DNA of 64,000 nucleotides from assembly GCA_963930775.1 (NCBI GenBank), contig OZ005690.1, positions 4,262,225-4,326,224 of the forward strand, written 5' to 3'. The translations under genes were made by a program, and so were the position numbers. The first letter of the stretch is position 1, and the number at the start of each line of letters is the position of its first letter. Shown piece after piece: positions 23,694 through 35,500 of the stretch. The DNA comes from Cliona cf. orientalis (taxonomy: Eukaryota; Porifera; Demospongiae; Clionaida; Clionaidae). The notes under the pieces are model-generated. The model was given only the letters and a program-made list of their open reading frames with translations. It was not told the DNA's origin and did no database searches.

Positions 23694-23793
23694 TTATGCT
23701 TGGGGGAGAACTCAGTACGAGTTCCTTGGGCCATTGATGGAGGTGGGGCACAGAACGTCAGGCCCCGCCTCCATCATCTCCACCCAAGCATAA
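23694..23793. repeat. imperfect hairpin 3' of the recombinase gene
   Basis: TTATGCTTGGG...GGAGGTGGGGC pairs with GCCCCGCCTCC...CACCCAAGCATAA with internal mismatches. The position just beyond the recombinase stop suits a 3' structural element of the DIRS-type unit, but no matching partner was located at its 5' end. Confidence 0.55.
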
Positions 23794-24284
23794 TTAAAAG
23801 AATTGGTAACTATAACTTGCAAGCAGCCTCGTGCCCAGGCTCTCGAGGGGCGGGAGGCTATGCTGCATCCAGCAACACCTGGCTCACCCTCCACACACAC
23901 ATCTGATACTCTCCAGTATTATTGTGTGTGAAGATAAACCCGAGGAGTGTTAAATATAGTACTGGAGTACATAGGGCATTTGCTAGACAGTGCTAAGTGT
24001 GCAGTACAAGTACACAACCACAAATACCTAGCTGTACAAACCACGAGTAGTGGGCTTGTGTAAACTAGCTGCCCACTACACATGAGCTGCTTCTTACTGC
24101 TGTGTATATAGCCAAGCTGCAGACAGCATGATTTTCTATATACTTGATTTGTTATATATATACAACGAAAAATATTTTTCAGAGCGACAATTTTCTTATA
24201 TACTCCGTGTCATTACATGAGGGCATGGATACACGTCTTGGAAGCGCGCCGGTTGCTATGAACGCGGAGAGAAAGTCCACACTA

Positions 24285-25747
24285 CAAGGCTCAGGATTGG
24301 ACTGTAGGGCCGTGTGCACGAAGAAGAGTGGCCTTAATGCCTCGGGCCATAGCTACAGCTAGAGACGCATTTTGTCGATCGGCGCGAAAGCGCCGCGTGT
24401 TTCAAGAGGCCGGCTTGCTGAGCAGGCACTGGCGCTAGCCACAGAGCCTCGAGCGAAGCGAGAGGCAAGGTCTATTCTTTGTCATACCTGTCAGTAGTCC
24501 GGTAACAACGTTAGAGCAGAGCGAGAACGTCGCCATTGCACACTTAGTTGGAGGGGTGTGGCCTCTGCAACCGCTTCCATCTGCGCATGCGCACAGTACT
24601 AATGGGCTATATTTGTGAGCATGTACTAATACATGATCATGCATGCTATATAGCCACATTATCCCATGATTGTGACATTAAACATACTTGTAATAATAGT
24701 TAAAGGTAAGAATCTTAGTATACCCTGTCCCCCCGCTCTATAAAAAAGTTCTGGCTATAACACTGATTCAAGCAGCTAGCTTGAGGTAAGTTGGAAATTT
24801 TGTCTCCCTCTACCAAGAGATACCTATACCACTGTCAAGCCTCTGACTATCTATACATAGGTACGTTTTGAATCTTTAAATGTTTCTTAGAGTACATTAC
24901 AAAGTGGAGCAATTTGGAAAGAATGCACATAAAGCATAGCTAAAACAGTCTAACTTTGTCTAACTCTCTCACCTTCTATTGTGACTCTAGGTAGCTTCTT
25001 TACCATAGAACTCAAGTACAATGATTGTAGCTTTGCAAAGGCTAGAGAATAGCCAGCTATCTTCATCAACAAGCTGAAACAAGTGACAATAGTTACCCAT
25101 TTCCGTTGTTTTTGTAGCATATTTTTGGCCCTTGTGGCCTATGCCCATACCAAATTATTGTGACCGGCTACGAGAAAACCCGGCATATGGGATTATTGCG
25201 CCAATCGTGCAATGCGCATTTTTAGTACCGATCAGAATTTGTCAAAGTCCAGTTTTTGTCATATTCATGTCAAAGAACCTTCCTTCTAACTGTTACAAGT
25301 ATGTTTAACATCACAATCATGGGATAATGTGGATAGCATGCATGATCATCTATTAACAGTACATGCTCACAAAACATAGAGACATAGTTCATGCACAAAT
25401 AGTATCCCACCTGGGCAAATAGTACCATGCGCATGCGCAGATTCAAGCGGTTGCAGAGACCACACCCCTCATAGCAAGCAACTGCTTTGGCCTGGCTCCT
25501 GCAATGGCGACGTTCTCGCTCTGCTCGAACGTTGCTACCGGACTACTGACAGGTATGACAAAGAACAGACCTCGCCGCTCACTTCACTCAAGGCTCGGTG
25601 GCTAGCGCCAGCGCCTGCTTAGCAGGCCTCTCGAAACGCACGGCGCTTTTGCGCTAATCGTTCGACAATGCGTCGCTATGGCCCGAGGAATTAAGGCCAC
25701 TCTTCTTTGTGCACACAGCCCTACAGTTCTGACCAATCCTGAACTAG
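24285..25747. mobile_element. long terminal-inverted-repeat element
   Basis: Sequence from TCAGGATTGG (24290) through GAGTGGCCTTAATGCCTCGG, GCTAGCCACAGAGCCTCGAG, GTCATACCTGTCAGTAGTCC and CCACATTATCCCATGATTGT (to about 24700) reappears inverted from about 25295 to 25747. Each arm is about 420-450 bp and the spacer about 600 bp. The arms carry many substitutions and small indels, so the element is old. No transposase is visible in the spacer. No target duplication was certain. Confidence 0.75.
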
Positions 25748-25749
25748 GC

Positions 25750-26457
25750 GTAAGATATCAAGACGAAATAAGCCTTTATCTATAGCCCCGTCGATCGACC
25801 TAGCCCGACAGCTGCTAGTACACGAAGGCTGTTGCTAGGGACGTTAATTGAAATTCACGCGTGCGGGCTACCTAGCTATGGCTAGATTCGTCGAACTACT
25901 GAATGTTGGCTCACCTTTTAAGCTTTTTATGCATCGAAGAAAAAGTGGCTCTCGTTTTCGACGACGATTTTCGACAGTAGCTCGATCTTTGCGCTCATTT
26001 CGAACGGCCCTGCCCATATCGAATTAATTGACTTCTGGTATACGCGTAGTATACGGAAATGCTATACGCGTACATAGCAACGCCTTAAGACAGTAATTTC
26101 TCGTTTTCTATGCGTGTAGTGAGATCGCAAACAAAGCACTCTAGCTCTAAAGCAAAGTGAGCGATCGATCTCAAAGTTGCAGGTGAGTTACCTCTAGGGT
26201 AGAGCTTATCAAAGATACCTCAAACTCAATTTTCACAAAATAATCCTATATACAAAAGTAGCTCTATAATCTGTGCTTTTTGAACTAGAGTGATCCTGCA
26301 TGCTCTCTATACATTGCAGTGGCGTAGGAGGCATGCTTGCATGAGCTGATTGTAAACTGAGACAACTATGTGCATGCATATCACGTAATAGGCGCATGAT
26401 TGCTTTCCACAGCGAGCAAGCACATGCACTTATTCATATTGCATTATAACTGTCGGC
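25750..26457. other. gene-free stretch
   Basis: This lies between the long inverted-repeat element and the last exon of the CARD-like gene. It probably holds the 3' flank of that gene. No exon is supported, and no clear polyadenylation signal could be chosen. Confidence 0.3.
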
Positions 26458-26517
26458 TTAGGAGGTCTGACCTTCCACTGGTCCTTGTACATTTCTATCT
26501 GCGGCAGCAGGAGACTC
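26458..26517 (-). CDS. terminal exon of the CARD-like gene
   Basis: Nineteen codons plus a TAA stop follow a strong acceptor (ATCTTACAG). The peptide is [19 protein letters not shown]. It joins the preceding exon in phase 0 if that exon uses the GC donor at 26704-26701. Confidence 0.55.
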   Translation of the reverse strand, partial: ESPAAADRNVQGPVEGQTS

Positions 26518-29500
26518 CTGTAAGATGATTAAAAGATTTTATCATTGACAGCTTTTTTTAATAGAAAGGCTATTTTCTCTATAAAATCTTTGCTTGGATA
26601 ATACGCTAGCAGGCAAGGATTTCTGATCATTAAAATTACTAGAATGACGTTCAAATATGTGACTACAACAATTGATGCACTTACAGTGAAGGTTAACTAC
26701 TTGCCTTTTGATAGATAATGATACCATCAATGGTAAGCAGTGTTATTGCATACTTTTCAAAGAAATCTGTATGCCTTGCAGCTGTAGCAACAATTTTCTC
26801 GGCATCACTGGGGAAAATGAGCCAAGTAATTTCCAAACACTTTTTTACAATACTATCAATCACAGCTGTTAATGATGGCAGCTCAAATTCTATAGCAAGT
26901 GACTCCCAGAGATCTGCAACATATTGGAGACTTTCCTCTGATACATTCCGTTTAAGTTCAAGTCTCATTTTGAGTACTCTGTGATGCTCACGAGTGTAGT
27001 CAGCAACTGAATCTGTAGTGCTCTCAGATGACGTTGAATCGGTGAAAAATTCAGAACTGATGATGTTTTTCGCGACAAAGAAGCCAGAAAGCTGTCTTTT
27101 GTAGTCAGAAATATGCTGCTGGATGGATTTCTCACTGTGCCGCAGAAAATGCTTGTCTAGCCTTTCGACGAGGCTAAAGTGATAGTAAGTCCAAAACTTT
27201 TTCGATGACAGATAGCTGAAGAAACTCTGTATGTCAGAAGGGTAAGGAATTTCACGCTGGAGTATATCAGTCAGGTACTGATGAACTTGATTCACATCAA
27301 CACCATTAAATGCTTCCCTGAATCTTCTTAACAAAACTGCAAATTGATCTTTGATAGACTCCAGATTCCTCTCATTCAGCACTGCATGGCATAAAGGTCT
27401 GTTAATCCAAGTACTACTTTCAATGGATATAATCACAATCATTAATACACCCCATGGATCCCATAGAGCCCATGCCATCGGCAGACACCATCATTGTACT
27501 AAGTTATTTGTCCATTTTCATCCACAATGCAAGTTCAATGGAAATGATTTGATTTTGAGAGACAAGAGGCTACACTTCTGGCTATACCATGTTTAAAGCT
27601 ATATGTGGAACTATGCTGTGTCTATAAGCGTCAGTCAAGGCATTAGTTACAGGCAGAAATGTAGCTTTTTTGGAAGTTAGCAAGGCAGTTTGATTCACAG
27701 AAGATACCACCCAAGGCAATTTCATGGAGGTAGTAGCTACACTAGATCAATACCCTCTCTGAAGTAGTTCAGACTGTTGATGGTAGAGTTGATGTATTCC
27801 TGGATGGTGGAGTGAGGCATAGAACTGATGTACTGAAGGCTCTTGCTTCAGGAGCCAAGGCAGGGTTTGTAGGTTGCCCAAGTATGCGTATGTTAGCGGG
27901 CTCTCTTTTGCATAACACTGACACTCAATCCTTCCATCCACATGCACATTTCTCCCATAAATATATAAGGCTGCCACTGCCATACAGCCTGGCCATCTTT
28001 AATGCAACCCTCTCCCTTAGAAACACCAGAGCTATTCAGCTTATGTATACCTCCCCTTAGCCTCGTACCCAGGCTCTTGAGGGAGGAGAAAGAGAGCCTG
28101 GGACACACTACTTGCATAATATTATGCGCTTAATCACAATGACATTCCATCATTTTTGTGTAACTTAGTGCATATCTGCTCACAATCATGTCACATTATA
28201 TCACAGGTGTACTTTGTACCCTATCTAGATACTTGCTAGTATAAAAAACGTTGTCAATCTATAAAAGCCCGACGTTGTACAGCCATGGCAATGAACCTAT
28301 CATTCGCTGATTACTTACTACATTTAGTTCACAAGTCTTCTTTTCATGAGGTACAGCCCTTTGTATTCGACTGTTGAATCACTAGGTCCAAAATTTTGTC
28401 AACAACACTGTCATAGGTCGTCTGTTTCTTTGACCTACTTTGTTGCTGCTAGACTTGTAACTAACTATGGCTAGCTATATAGCTCTATACAGTATACATG
28501 TAACAGCAACCACACCTATGCGTGAACAGTGTGTACCATGCCAGGCTCTCTTTCTCCTCCCCCTCAAGAGCCCAGGTAAGAGGCTAACCCGTGGCTCTTT
28601 ACATTCTGTAGCTATGTGTCACTGGCAGGTTGACATATTTACTGGTTACAGCCATGAACACTAGCTACTTTGGCACATAAGAAATTATAATTATATGGAT
28701 AAATATACTTCAGCCAGAGGCAACAAGTATACTCTGGGCTCCGTAAGTTTTAACATTGCAGAACAAATGTATCATACAGACCCAGATTCAATTTTCTCTC
28801 TCCTTTTTTGTCATAAAAAATGTCTTTTTTTTCCTTGTGTACCGGCACTCACAAGTATAGTTGTTGGCACTCTGGCAATAGCAAAAATAGTGGGCACATT
28901 TCTGCCTTGACAGTCTACCCATGCACTGTTAGTGCTTGCTGTTCATAGCCTACTTGTCTCTAGTCAAAGTGATACTGGTGGTATAATGAGCCCGAAGGTA
29001 GTATATACTGTATAGCGCCTTAATTTCGCGGAACTTAAAATTTTGCGGATAGCTCTCTACAAAGTTTTCGTTGAATAAATTTCGCGGTTCCGGTCTGGTA
29101 TGGGTGCGCGCTCTGGGCATTGGAAATTTTCGTTGAATAATTTTCGCGAAAGCCGCTGTATCCGCGAAAACAGCGAAAATTAAGTCCCACGAAATTTAAG
29201 TGCTATACGGTACTCGCCTGCATTTGTATGGGATGACATCACAACTATGGTATATATGTACATACATGCCATGGCTACCAAGCGATCTTCAAACTCAAGC
29301 ACTATCATAGTTGCTAAGTGTCCCGGTTTGGCCGGGACAGTCCCGGAATTTGGCCCTATGTCCCGGTTGTGTCCCAGCTGGCCTGATTTTGCAGCACTGT
29401 CCCGGATTCCAGCTCGATTGCACAAATGGAGGTGTACCACAAGCATAAACTCAGTATATTATTGAATTTCAGTCGGTATATCTCAATGTTTAGTGGGTGT

Positions 29501-32500
29501 GGCAGTACATAACTGCCCGAAAGTGGGTATGGTTGCCCAAAAGTGGGTATGGTGTGTAAAATTTTGTGTACCCTTTGTGCGCATTATATTTATTAATACC
29601 GTACCCTCGCGAAAGAGGGCCCACTACGGAATGTCCGCCCACCCCCCACTTTGGGCTCAATTTCCTGTTAAGGTCTCGTGTTTACACTAATATGCGCCCA
29701 TGTGTAGCTGCCCTTGAAAACACAGCTCAAATGGCTGGTTTATGAGGACTGAACTTCGTAAGATCGATAAGTAACGTGCTAAACAGCTGTAAAACTAAGC
29801 CTAGCTAGCTTTACTCCATGTTTCAGCAGAAATAAACTAACGCACACGGCTAGCGATGCGATAGTAGCCACACCCACTTAATAGAGCTGCACTCAACGAC
29901 ACACGGTGAAGAATTGTGGCTGCCCTTGCTCTGAATTGGTAACCGTGCTTGAATAAGGCTGAAATCAATAGTAGCCGCTGCTACTATTCATATTATGAAG
30001 CTAGCGTGGGTAACTTACCTGGGCGCTCTTTCGCGTATAAATGTGATACTGATACCTTGAATATCGGCCCATCCCCCAATCTTGCCCCAATGTAAGGTTC
30101 ACCACCCATGGGCCCTCTTTCGCGAGGGTACGATATAATTATATGATTATATATATGGCTATCAGGCCCAACTCATCAAATAACCATTAGCTAGCAGAGC
30201 ATCTAGCTGAGTGCCATAGGTGACAGCATCGTCACCCAAGGGTGTTCCATAAGAGAAGCTTAACATCCAATGTAATGGGCACGAAGAATCAGCACTTGTA
30301 TATCCTTCCTCCCCACCGTCTTGCTCCCAGGGGCTTGGTAGCTCAACTGGTAGAGCATCACACCGGAGATGTGAGTGTGTGGGTTCGATCCCCACTCAAG
30401 TCCGGAGATTTTTTCCTATGAAAAAAATCTTTGGGCTTGTATAGCTACAAGTGCTACAGTTAATGGTTATTTGATGAGTTGGGCCTGATAGCTAGAGCAT
30501 CTAGCTGAGTGCCATAGGTGACAGCATCGTCACCCAAGGGTGTTCCATAAGAGAAGCTTAACATCCTCTATAGAAGTGATTTACTGTACCCTCGAGAAAG
30601 AGGGTCCATGGGCGATGCATCTTACATTGGGCCAAGATTGGGGGATGGGCCGATATTCGAGGTATCAGTATCGCCAGGAGCATATGAGCCGCCCGAAGGG
30701 CGGGGAAGGAGCGTCCGACTACCGTAGGGTTGGCTGTACTATGTGTTAGGCGAAGTCCTTAAGGCTACACTTCCTTATTTGGAACGTGCAGCTGGTGCGG
30801 TGCATAGCAGATTACTTTTGTACAACCCACACTGTACTAGCTAATTGACTTAGTCTGTAGTGTGGTTGTAGACTGTGTACTACGGGCGGTACTATCACTA
30901 TGGAGCTTAACCAATGGAAATACCCTGCAGCTGGCCACTCCATATAAGGTCAAGCACTGCTAATGAACTTCGCCTAACACATAGGAAACGCAGTCGGACG
31001 CTCCTTCGCCGCCCTTCGGGCGGCTCATATGCTTCTGGTATCGCGTTTATACTCGAAAGAGCGCCCAGGTAAGTTAACCACGCTAGCTTCATAATTTGAA
31101 TAGTAGCAGCGGCTACTATTGATTTCAGCCTTTTTCAAGCACGGTTTCCAATCCAGAGCAAGGGTGGCCACAATACTTCACCGTGTGTCGTTGAGTGCAG
31201 CCGTATTCAGTGGGCGTAGCTATGATCGCAAGCCGTGTACGATAGTTTATTTGTGCTAAAACGTGGCATAAAATTAGCTAGGTTTAGTTTTACGGCTGTT
31301 TAGCACGTTTCTTGTCGATCTTACATAGATTATTCGAAGTACAGTCCAGCCACTTCACGCAGTTGAGCTGCGCTTTCAAGGGCAGCTACGCATGGGCGCA
31401 TATTCAAGTAAACACTAGACCTTAGCAGGAAATTGAGCCCAAAGTGGGGGGTGGGCCGACATTGCGTAGTGGGCCCTCTTTCGCGAGGGTACGGTAATAG
31501 CATCACCAAATTAAAGGTCCATATATAATAAGAAATCTTATTTCTTGGGTGTAGTGTTTTCATTGGCATGCCTGCCACGCCCCTACACGGAGAACAAAGG
31601 TCACGTAATCAGTTACTGTCATATACAAGGTCAAAGGTCAATGATACTGTGCTTTAAATGGAAAACCTTTTTAAGGCTATCCATCCATCCAATATCGACA
31701 GTGTGGAGGTCTATGAGCTTCAGATAACTGGTAAACATTCTCATTCTTGATCATTGAAGATTTGAGAGCCATCTGATGGTCCGTGAGATCACTAAAATTC
31801 TATAGAAGTGATTTAATAGCATCACCAAATTAAAGGTCCATAAGAAACCTAAATGTATATCATTGCATGCATGATCAGAAGTACTTTCGAATGCCAGAAG
31901 TACAACTGCTAAAGGTACATGTAAGTACATGAAATATATCGGATCATTGGTGGCCTGATTTGCTTTTAAGTCTAGGTCAAAGCTGAGTCATTTTGTTATC
32001 CAAAACTACGACATATCCAGCTAGTCCATGCAGAATCCCTTAAAATCACCATGCATGTTAAGCCAATACTATTTAAACAGTATGTCCCTAACCATCTGAT
32101 TTTCTCAGCAAATCTGCATTGCATGATAGTAACTGGCGCCACAGCATTGATCAGACAGCTCTCAAATCTTCCAGATGTGACCAATGATTCACAAGCTTTC
32201 TTCAATGATATTATTAAAGACCTTCACAACCATCAAATACATTAGGATTGGATGCACAGCCTTAAAAGAAAGGTTTCCATTTAAAGCACAGTATTGTTGA
32301 TCTTTGACCTTGTTACAGAATAGTCTCTGATCACATGACCTTTGCTCTCTGTGCATGTGGGGGCGTGGCTGGCACTTATACCCGGTACCCCAATAGATGA
32401 CCAACCCCTCTAGCAATAAAAGATCCCCCCCCCCCCCCAAATGAAATGAAAACCCCTCACAGAACAATAGTACTAGCTATAATATACATCTTTCATTAAT

Positions 32501-35500
32501 GATACACGATCCCAATATGAAAAGTATACCCCTACTGAAGATAGCAGCCCCACCAAAATGTACAGTGTACTACCTCCCATATAAGAGTTACTATATAGCT
32601 ACCCCCAAGGAAATATACACCACAGCAAGAAGAAATTTCTACCTCTAAATGACCACCCCCAAATAAGATGGATATCGCTCACACAAAATGACTACACCCT
32701 CCATAATTATGACACTAATATAGCCCCATAGACACACAAAAGCCTCCTTGTAAAATTAAAAATGAGTCACTATCATTAGAAAGTAGTTCTTCATCACCAT
32801 GTTCATATATAGTATCCCTTGGGGCAGCAGAAGACTCTTCTTGCTAAGATAATACTATGATCTCGCCTTCTGTAAGAGATAACTGTCCACTGGATGGATT
32901 GGATGAAGCTAGTTGTGTAGATGATTATGGTGAAAATGGAGAAGCCAGAGGAGTAGTCTATAGGTCCGGATGATTGGATGGATGGGGAGGGAGAGCTTCA
33001 AGGTGCATTGGTATCAGTATCAGATGGATCAGATGGTTCATGACTAGCTGATGCCTTTCTTTGCTTCTTGTACCATGCACTTTGTTGCTGATAACGCTGA
33101 AGTTTAGTTAGTTCGGCTTGTAATTCAAACCACTTTCTCTTTAGGCTGCTTATCCCATCTGAGATTTTTTCACATTCACCATAGTTGTGAACATTTGTAA
33201 GCTGCTCCCTCCTTTTCTCCTTGAAGCTGATTTACTTCACGATGTCACTCATAGTCTCTTCCACATACACAATCCTTTGTAATCTCTCTGTCTCATTTGT
33301 CCTTGCTCGCTTCACTCTTGGAACACTAGATGTGGATGTATCACTCTCTGAACGAAAATGCTTTGATCGGCTTTTCCCATGCTTATACACATAGCCATCA
33401 TCATCAGCTTTAATTCTTGCTAACTCCATCAGTTTACGACGATCACTCAAGAGAGTAGGATTAGCCAATGCTAGGCTTTGGCTTGCACTGTTCATCTTCT
33501 GCTGACGAGGTGTCAGCACAAGAGAAGGATTATTTGCACCATACAGAATTGCTTTGCTACGGATGTAAGTCTCACTAGTATCAGTAGGTACAGTCACACC
33601 TTGTGCTGACTCCTGTAACATACATAAATTTGTCAAAAACAATACAAACATTAGTACTTGTAGTACACACCAGTGGAGTGGGGTTATTCAAGCTGAGCCC
33701 ACCAGATGAGATACACAACCTGAGCAGCTGTGTGTTACCAGCTGTTTGTTTACATGCCTGAGACAAATGAACAAATTGTTGGTTTATATAAATACAAACC
33801 GGTACAAACCAATACATACCAGTTCCCTCACTGAGGAAAGTGAAAAGGTATTGTCACTACATGGCTTCTCCAATACCAGATGAGCACTCAACAGCTATAC
33901 AAAACAAAATCCATCAATCTCAAAACTGTTCATAAATATCACATCAAAAATAGCCCAAAGTACATACTCAATGCAAGCTATGACTGCAACACGGCTGACT
34001 GTTGTCAGTAGGCAGAAGGTCCAGTAGGCTCTCGCTCTGTATCATCATGATAATATGCATACTGAGATGAATTATAGTGTACCATACAAGTGAAGACATT
34101 CCACTTTACCTTTTTGACTACCACCTTCAGGATGCTTTTGCCTGCTATTTTGGTTTATGATGGACTGATGTCATTCTTTATCTCTTATTTGCAAAATGAA
34201 GGAGGAGCTTTCTGGGATCTCATCGCGATAAACTTTCCTGACTTCTTTTTTTTATTCTTCTCTCCATAAGACAAGAATGAGACAGGTCGATTGCTATCGC
34301 CCAACTTCACAAGCACTCGTTTCTTTTTTGCAAGCTGAATTGAGCCACGTGTTTTAGCTACGTTCGCGTATCATACTGAAGGATGACCTTTGAACTGCGC
34401 ACTGCGACTTCGCCCCCCAAATCCCCGTAGTTTCACTGTGTCAATATCCCGTATCCTCGGGGGGAAACTCCTGTCAATTCCCCTAGATAGCACGGGGGTG
34501 GGGTGGTGGGGAGTGTCATTGATAGGTGCATAATAGCTAGCTATAGTGTACACTACACTTTACACTGTTACACAACTACACCACCACTAATAGTATTATC
34601 ACCACTACAGGTGATGTCAATTTGCAGGAATGCTGTGTAAGGCATACCTACACTCTTACTTATAATTTACTCTTGGCATTGTTTACAGCAGTTCTCTCTA
34701 TTTTGTTGTTCAACACAGTTACCATTGCTAGCTACGTTAGAAATTGATTTATTATTTCTATGGGGTGTGGCTAGCTTTCAATACCCTTGAGGGCTACACA
34801 TAGCATTTGTGCTTCCTCTTTTGATCGAAAGTCAATGAAGTACTGGGTGAGTTGCTCTTGGCTGTACCATTACACACAAAACTCTGGCCTTGAATATACT
34901 GAATGAAACGTTGAAATGTGTAATCCTGCCCCTAACATTACAGAATAAGAGCAGACCTTATAATATATGGTTTTTAACTACACGAAAACAGATGTAAGCA
35001 CTTTGTACACACACTATGCATACACAAAGCTTATACAATAGCTATACTAAGCGTTTCAATATAGAGCATTTTAACCACCAAATTAATCTCGCGTTTTTAA
35101 GCTCAATTACAAGCATAATATATAGACATTTAAAATTTGAAGATGGTATGAAGAACCCTGATGATACCTCAAGAGTATATTAGAAAGGGAGGGAGGATGG
35201 CATCATACTCCCTATAGTACTATGTAACAGCTACTGTATGAGTACATAATCTTTTCCATACATGGTTAGCCTCGTCCCCAGGCCTTCTGAGGGGGGAGGG
35301 GGAAGGAAGGCCTGGTATCCACTGCATGCGCATGCGCTGTTATTATTCAGATTCTGAATAATCCGATTACGTACGGATACTGTCTAGTATACTTGTCCTT
35401 GACCTTAATGCATCGTGCTCAACGTACCTAGTAATGGCAGGCTTAGACAGTTGGAAATTCGAGCGAGATTTCGAGGTGGCCCAAGCGATATTGTCCATCG

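Larger units (their letters stand above)
19560..23793 (+). mobile_element. DIRS-type tyrosine-recombinase retrotransposon
   Basis: Three consecutive plus-strand coding regions give the order Gag, RT/RNase H, tyrosine recombinase. This is diagnostic of DIRS-order retrotransposons, which integrate through a recombinase instead of an integrase. All three frames are open and the key catalytic residues are present, so the copy looks young. The limits are approximate: the left side is set by unrelated tandem repeats and a CT tract (19677-19730), the right side by an imperfect 100-nt hairpin at 23694-23793. I could not recognise the terminal and internal complementary repeats by eye, so whether it is DIRS1-, PAT- or Ngaro-like remains open. 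Confidence 0.8.

Noticed and set aside
32051..32245. 64-codon plus-strand open frame
   Set aside because: It lies in the spacer of a foldback element and shows no domain or splice support.
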